Below, piece after piece: positions 5,232-5,986 of a stretch of DNA of 5,986 bases. Made by a program: the position numbers and the translations under genes. The stretch is taken from positions 1-5,986 of the forward strand of contig JARRNO010000130.1 of the NCBI GenBank assembly GCA_037384885.1, given 5' to 3'. The stretch comes from JARRNO01 sp037384885 (GTDB lineage Bacteria > Acidobacteriota > UBA4820 > DSQY01). The notes under the pieces were generated by a model that saw only the letters and a list, made by a program, of their open reading frames with translations, did no database searches and was not told the DNA's origin. Position 1 is the stretch's first letter, and each line of letters starts with the position of its first letter.

Positions 5232-5986
5232 CTACTCCATTTCAGGCCGTGGCTTTGTACCAAGGTATGTTTTGGCTTCCTCGGCCGTCTCGCCTTTTCC
5301 TTCACTGAGGATATTGAGTTCCGTCATCGCCTCCGGCATGTGTCCTGTGAGGCCCAGGCACATGGCATATCCACGGCGGATCTCCGCCGCGTAAGCAAAA
5401 TTCGGATGAGCCTGCAGAAAGGGACCCGCTACCTTTGCATAAGCTCGCATGGATTTTTGGACCTTGGCGATATGCGCTTGAATGTTGGCTTGGCCACCGC
5501 CACGGTCGCCCCAGCGGCGGAGGGTGCCATCGGGATCGTTCAGGTCGGTTAAGGCCTCACGAGCTAGGGCGGGAACCCTCTCCCGCAAGGCGTATCCTGC
5601 ATAGGTGGAGGTGGGGAAGCGGGTGAGAATGATCTGATCGGCAGGGAACCTATGGACCTGGAAAACCTCTCTCCAAAGAAAGGGAAGCGGACGGGTCCGA
5701 TGCCCCGGTTTCGACGCCTTGGCGGCCGCTTCTTCCAGGGCCTTTAAGCAGGCCGCATCCTGGCCTGTCGGGGTTTGGATGTCCACTGGTATTTCTACCT
5801 CCTGGGAGAGGACCCGGGCTTGGGTCCCCTCCAGAATGGGCAATTTGACGATCAGCCGCCCTTCGTAGCGGCCGGGAGGGACCCGGGAGAGCGGACAGGC
5901 CGTATGGCTGGTGATGCCGGCAGAAAGCGTGATCGTGGCTCCGGCCGCGAACCGGCACCTTGGCCCCCTGGATGGTGGCGTGTTTC
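5232..5986 (-). CDS. Probable secreted TPR-like protein of unknown function (5' end outside window)
   Basis: The frame is open from the right window edge to a TAG at 5234-5232, about 250 residues. A TTG at 5843 could serve as a start, but protein-like sequence continues upstream (GRYEGRLIVK), so I treat the gene as running off the window. The first part resembles a beta-sandwich segment: PPGRYEGRLIVKLPI, then SQEVEIPVDIQTPTGQD. After it come helical repeats of TPR type, such as QIILTRFPTSTYAGYAL and later NFAYAAEIRRGYAMCLGLTG followed by a helix rich in Glu and Thr. Such proteins are often extracytoplasmic and mediate protein contacts. I do not recognise a specific family or function. It shares the strand of the trb operon but is separated by about 400 nt and a separate promoter, so it is probably not part of the transfer system. 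A frameshift near 5945-5955 is possible. Confidence 0.65.
   Translation of the reverse strand, partial: NTPPSRGPRCRFAAGATITLSAGITSHTACPLSRVPPGRYEGRLIVKLPILEGTQARVLSQEVEIPVDIQTPTGQDAACLKALEEAAAKASKPGHRTRPLPFLWREVFQVHRFPADQIILTRFPTSTYAGYALRERVPALAREALTDLNDPDGTLRRWGDRGGGQANIQAHIAKVQKSMRAYAKVAGPFLQAHPNFAYAAEIRRGYAMCLGLTGHMPEAMTELNILSEGKGETAEEAKTYLGTKPRPEME

Noticed and set aside
5105..5305. Small minus-strand frame overlapping the end of the TPR-like gene
   Set aside because: It starts inside that gene in another frame, has no good ribosome site at its start and shows no recognisable features.
1..5986. CRISPR arrays, tRNA or rRNA genes, insertion sequences
   Set aside because: No regularly spaced repeats, RNA-gene signatures, transposase frames or terminal inverted repeats seen.

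Overview
The window is GC-rich bacterial DNA. It carries part of a conjugative P-type (Trb/VirB-like) type IV secretion operon, so it most likely comes from a conjugative plasmid or an integrative conjugative element. A Gram-negative host is suggested by a probable lipoprotein, a periplasmic TrbJ-type protein with a signal peptide, and strong AGGAGG-type ribosome sites. The sequence alone does not identify a genus.

Layout from right to left, which is the direction of transcription of the main operon (minus strand). At 5232-5986 is the 3' part of a gene for an apparently secreted protein with helical, TPR-like repeats, unrelated to conjugation. An A+T-rich intergenic region follows, with a candidate sigma70-type promoter at about 4872-4900 whose -35/-10 spacer is filled by a perfect 7+7 palindrome. 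Next come a small ribbon-helix-helix protein with a basic tail (4524-4790), a GC-rich stem-loop, and then tightly packed T4SS genes: trbC/virB2 pilin (4209-4484), trbD/virB3 (3913-4200), trbE/virB4 ATPase (1442-3937) and trbJ/virB5-like (608-1432). The genes overlap or lie within about 10 nt of each other, apart from the 39-nt gap holding the stem-loop. The C-D-E-J order matches Ti-plasmid and ICE-type trb operons, where trbK (a lipoprotein) and trbL (VirB6-type channel) come next.

The left end is the most interesting part. A gene for a probable lipoprotein (end at 368) and, with an ATGA overlap, the start of a membrane protein (from 365) do occur next to trbJ, in the trbK-trbL order, but on the opposite strand. 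The membrane-protein frame has no stop of its own and runs into the antisense of trbJ. On the minus strand, trbJ is followed by a very strong ribosome site and ATG (589-604) whose downstream frame gives only a basic, non-protein-like peptide. The simplest reading is an inversion or fold-back junction near 585-605 that cut the operon after trbJ. The lipoprotein and TrbJ also end in nearly the same peptide, HPY(N/S)PEPW, encoded with mostly synonymous differences, which suggests a conserved C-terminal motif in two envelope components of one machine.

Proposed working model: the RHH protein autoregulates the operon through the palindrome. TrbC, TrbD and TrbE supply the pilin, the inner-membrane adaptor and the ATPase. 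TrbJ and the lipoprotein act at the periplasm or cell surface.
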